Shown here one piece after another: positions 52,546 through 54,680 of a stretch of 54,680 nt of DNA. The stretch comes from Prevotella sp. Lineage in GTDB: Bacteria; Bacteroidota; Bacteroidia; Bacteroidales; Bacteroidaceae. The DNA lies in the NCBI GenBank assembly GCA_017478085.1, contig JAFVEE010000037.1, positions 1 to 54,680 on the forward strand. The letters run 5' to 3'. A program made the position numbers and the translations under genes. Below the pieces are notes generated by a model. That model was not told the DNA's origin and searched no databases. It worked only from the letters and a program-made list of their open reading frames with translations. Numbering within the stretch: position 1 is the stretch's first letter; each line of letters opens with the position of its first letter.

Positions 52546-54023
52546 AAAAGATCATGCTCTTGCTGGCCCTCATGCTCACCCTGACGGCCAGTGCACAGAA
52601 CAAGCGCGAGTTTCGCGGAGCCTGGATTCAGTGCGTGAACGGACAGTTCCAGGGTATAGGAACCGCACAGATGCAGCAGACGCTGCGCTACCAGCTCGAC
52701 GAGTTGCAGAAAGACGGCGTGAACGCCATCATCTTCCAGGTGCGCCCGGAGTGCGACGCCCTCTACGCCAGCCAGATAGAGCCCTGGAGCCGCTTCCTCA
52801 CCGGACAGCAGGGACGTGCCCCCCAGCCCTACTGGGACCCCCTGCAGTGGATGATCGACGAGTGTCACCGCCGCGGCATGGAGCTGCACGCCTGGATCAA
52901 TCCCTACCGGGCCAAGACCAAGACCACAACCATGCTGGCCACCAACCATATCGCCATACGCCAGCCACAACGCTGTTTCGACTACGACGAGATGAAGATC
53001 CTGAATCCTGGTCTGCCGGAGAACCGCGACTACATCTGCCAGGTGGTGCGCGACATCGTGACCCGCTATGACATCGACGGTCTGCACATAGACGACTACT
53101 TCTACCCCTACCCCGTTGCCGGACAGAGCATCCCCGACGATGCACAGTACCGCCAGTACACTAATGGCATACGCGACCGGGGCGACTGGCGCCGCTACAA
53201 CGTGAACCTCTTCATGAAGCAGCTCTACGAGACCGTACACCAGGCCAAGCCTTGGGTCAAGGTGGGCGTGTCGCCCTTCGGCATCTATCGCAACAAGAAG
53301 AGTGCCGCCATAGGCAGCAACACCAATGGCCTGCAGAACTACGACGACCTGTATGCCGACGTGCTCTTCTGGATCAGCAATGGCTGGCTGGACTACTGCG
53401 TACCGCAGCTATACTGGGAGATAGGACACAAGAGTGCCGACTATGACACCCTGATACGCTGGTGGAACCAGCATGCCGCCGCACGTCCGCTCTACATTGG
53501 CGAAGACATTGAGCGCACCGTGAAGAACGCCGATCCCAGCAACCCGTCCAGCCATCAGCAGGCAGCCAAACACCAGCTGCACCAAGAGATGAAGAACGTG
53601 AAGGGCACCGTGCTATGGTATGCCAAGATGGCCGTCGACAACCCTGCCAACTATGCCACCATGCTGCGCAATGAATACTGGCGCTATCCTGCTTTGCAGC
53701 CCCAGATGCCTTTCATCAGCAAGAAGTCGCCCAAGAAGCCCCGAAAGCTGAAAGCCCTATGGACCAGCGACGGGCAGATGCTCTTCTGGACGGCTCCCAG
53801 CGGAAAGGGTTGGCAGGACAAAGCCCAGCGATATGCCGTCTACCGTTTTGCCAAGGGCGAGAAGGTAAACATCAACGACGCATCGAAGATTGTTGCCATC
53901 ACCACCAATACGTTCTATCCCCTGCCACAAATCGATGGCAAGCGCACCTACACCTATGTGGTGACCGCACTGAACAGACTCGACAACGAAAGCAAGACAG
54001 CCAAGAAGAAGGTGAAGCTCTGA
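52542..54023 (+). CDS. secreted GHL10-family glycosidase
   Basis: A 493-residue exported protein of the glycosyl-hydrolase-like 10 family (DUF187). The signal peptide is MKKIMLLLALMLTLTASAQ. The barrel shows EFRGAWIQCVNGQF, GVNAIIFQVRPECDALY, ELHAWINPYRAKT and DGLHIDDYFYPYP, with the likely catalytic acids in DGLHIDDY. An FN3-like C-terminal domain follows (near 405-490, LKALWTSDGQMLFWTAPSGKGW). In related proteins the target is peptidoglycan or a surface polysaccharide, and it cannot be named here. Its last 10 codons form the 5' arm of a terminator hairpin. Confidence 0.88.
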   Translation: MKKIMLLLALMLTLTASAQNKREFRGAWIQCVNGQFQGIGTAQMQQTLRYQLDELQKDGVNAIIFQVRPECDALYASQIEPWSRFLTGQQGRAPQPYWDPLQWMIDECHRRGMELHAWINPYRAKTKTTTMLATNHIAIRQPQRCFDYDEMKILNPGLPENRDYICQVVRDIVTRYDIDGLHIDDYFYPYPVAGQSIPDDAQYRQYTNGIRDRGDWRRYNVNLFMKQLYETVHQAKPWVKVGVSPFGIYRNKKSAAIGSNTNGLQNYDDLYADVLFWISNGWLDYCVPQLYWEIGHKSADYDTLIRWWNQHAAARPLYIGEDIERTVKNADPSNPSSHQQAAKHQLHQEMKNVKGTVLWYAKMAVDNPANYATMLRNEYWRYPALQPQMPFISKKSPKKPRKLKALWTSDGQMLFWTAPSGKGWQDKAQRYAVYRFAKGEKVNINDASKIVAITTNTFYPLPQIDGKRTYTYVVTALNRLDNESKTAKKKVKL

Positions 54024-54056
54024 AGCAACCTTCTTCCCGGCTGTCTTGCTTTTATA
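53989..54056 (+). terminator. terminator hairpin that includes the gene's last codons
   Basis: A 14-base arm (53989-54002) is the perfect reverse complement of 54039-54052; an inner 8-base pair (54006-54013 with 54028-54035) extends it after a 3-base mismatch on each side. The stop codon (54021-54023) lies in the loop. The 3' arm runs into TTTT. The 5' arm is coding sequence. Confidence 0.82.
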
Positions 54057-54078
54057 GAATAAGCGAATAATTTCAGTT

Positions 54079-54678
54079 CTACCGACCTGCTGAGCGCTCC
54101 CACTCGATGGTCTTCTGCTGGTTCTGCACCAGGAAGTCGATGTCGTCGAGACCGTTCATCAGGCAGTGCTTCTTGTAGCCATTGATGTCGAAATGCTCGC
54201 TGCGGCCCGTGGCCTTGTTGGTCACGGTCTGCTGGGGCAGATCAACCTCGACCTCGGTCTTGGGGTCCTGACGGATGCTGTCGAAGAGCTCGGCCAGGAA
54301 GGGCTCGCTCACCACGACGGGCAGCACGAAGTTGTTGAGTTCGTTGTTCTTGTGGATGTCGGCGAAGAACGAGCTGATGACCACGCGGAAGCCGTAGCCC
54401 GCGATGGCCCAGGCAGCGTGCTCGCGACTGGAGCCGCTGCCGAAGTTCTTGCCCGCCACGAGGATGCAGCCGGAGTAGGTGGGGTCGTTGAGCACGAACT
54501 GCTCGTTGACAGTGCCGTCGGCATTGTAGCGCCAGTCGCGGAAGAGGTTATCGCCGAAGAAGCTCTCCTCGCGGGTGGTGGCCTTCAAGAAGCGGGCGGG
54601 TATGATCTGGTCGGTATCGACGTTCTCCAAGGGAAGGGGAACGCAGGTGCTGGTGATGATATTGAATTTCTGTTTCAT
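54079..54678 (-). CDS. leuD: 3-isopropylmalate dehydratase small subunit
   Basis: The small subunit of isopropylmalate isomerase in leucine synthesis, with LeuC as the partner. 199 residues, complete: the start at 54678 is 2 bases inside the window. Family motifs are LENVDTDQIIPARFLK (near residue 20) and AGKNFGSGSSREHAAWA (near 80). The rest of a leuC operon would lie beyond the right edge. It converges with the GHL10 gene, with the shared terminator between. Confidence 0.96.
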   Translation of the reverse strand: MKQKFNIITSTCVPLPLENVDTDQIIPARFLKATTREESFFGDNLFRDWRYNADGTVNEQFVLNDPTYSGCILVAGKNFGSGSSREHAAWAIAGYGFRVVISSFFADIHKNNELNNFVLPVVVSEPFLAELFDSIRQDPKTEVEVDLPQQTVTNKATGRSEHFDINGYKKHCLMNGLDDIDFLVQNQQKTIEWERSAGR

Positions 54679-54680
54679 AA

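Noticed and set aside
1-54680. Prophage, integrative element or complete insertion sequence
   Set aside because: No integrase, transposase of full length, attachment-site pair at a tRNA, or phage structural gene; both tRNA-Arg genes are intact with no partial duplicate nearby.

Overview
The window looks like a chromosomal segment of a fairly GC-rich member of the Bacteroidales, most likely Prevotellaceae. The reasons are: many transcription starts carry the Bacteroidetes -7 element TAnnTTTG, often with TTG about 20 bases upstream; ribosome binding sites are weak; and the families are typical of the group (LolA-like carrier, golvesin-domain amidase, MetH without activation domain, NADP-malic enzyme fused to phosphotransacetylase, type I asparaginase, eukaryote-type glycogen branching enzyme). 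I see no phage, conjugative element, CRISPR array or complete insertion sequence. The gene content is mostly core metabolism and housekeeping; the unusual material is repeat DNA between and inside genes.

Layout. 1-3120 (minus): MORN protein, YhcH-family protein and a branching enzyme cut by the window edge. 3288-4316 (plus): asparaginase, convergent with a tRNA-Arg(UCU). 4503-12512 (minus): PP2C-like protein, YgiQ-type radical SAM enzyme, an operon of small protein, acyltransferase, secreted amidase and another small protein, then a TrmH/phosphatase pair. 12829-20727 (plus): a tightly coupled run glnS, TPR protein, DedA protein, manC, gmd, YraN fusion and YhiN flavoprotein. 20724-25442 (minus): EEP-family protein, hybrid histidine kinase, membrane glycosyltransferase and a zinc-ribbon lipoprotein. 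25639-29274 (plus): recJ-recQ. 29271-30519 (minus): LolA-like protein, a repeat island and a broken Rpn-family gene. 30645-33777 (plus): binding lipoprotein and a large TPR protein. 33766-36462 (minus): folK and malic enzyme. 36624-37268 (plus): TetR regulator. 37271-38581 (minus): GH25 lipoprotein with MORN-like repeats. 38698-41067 (plus): GltD-like oxidoreductase, tRNA-Arg(ACG) and a metallo-hydrolase. 41075-42373 (minus): radical SAM protein with a helix-hairpin-helix. 42568-43284 (plus): PHP phosphatase. 43783-47600 (plus): thrA and a phosphoglycerate-mutase-like probable homoserine kinase. 47636-54023 (plus): rubrerythrin, DUF4375 protein, smpB, metH, HAD hydrolase and GHL10 glycosidase. 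54079-54678 (minus): leuD.

Themes. Homoserine metabolism recurs (thrA and the kinase candidate lead to threonine, metH to methionine). GDP-mannose metabolism (manC, gmd) is embedded in a translation operon. DNA repair appears as recJ-recQ and the HhH radical SAM protein. Several convergent neighbours overlap at their stop codons or lie a few bases apart, leaving no room for separate terminators.

The most striking signal is a set of short-period tandem repeats. Three arrays have a 22-base period with a small palindrome in each unit (two share a sequence family, the third is unrelated), and one array has a 33-base period. A 9-base family occurs three times, once inside overlapping genes. A 7-base repeat forms the recJ/recQ junction, and a 19-base inverted repeat encloses the start codon of the YgiQ-type gene. 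I could not search other genomes, so the novelty of these repeats is open.
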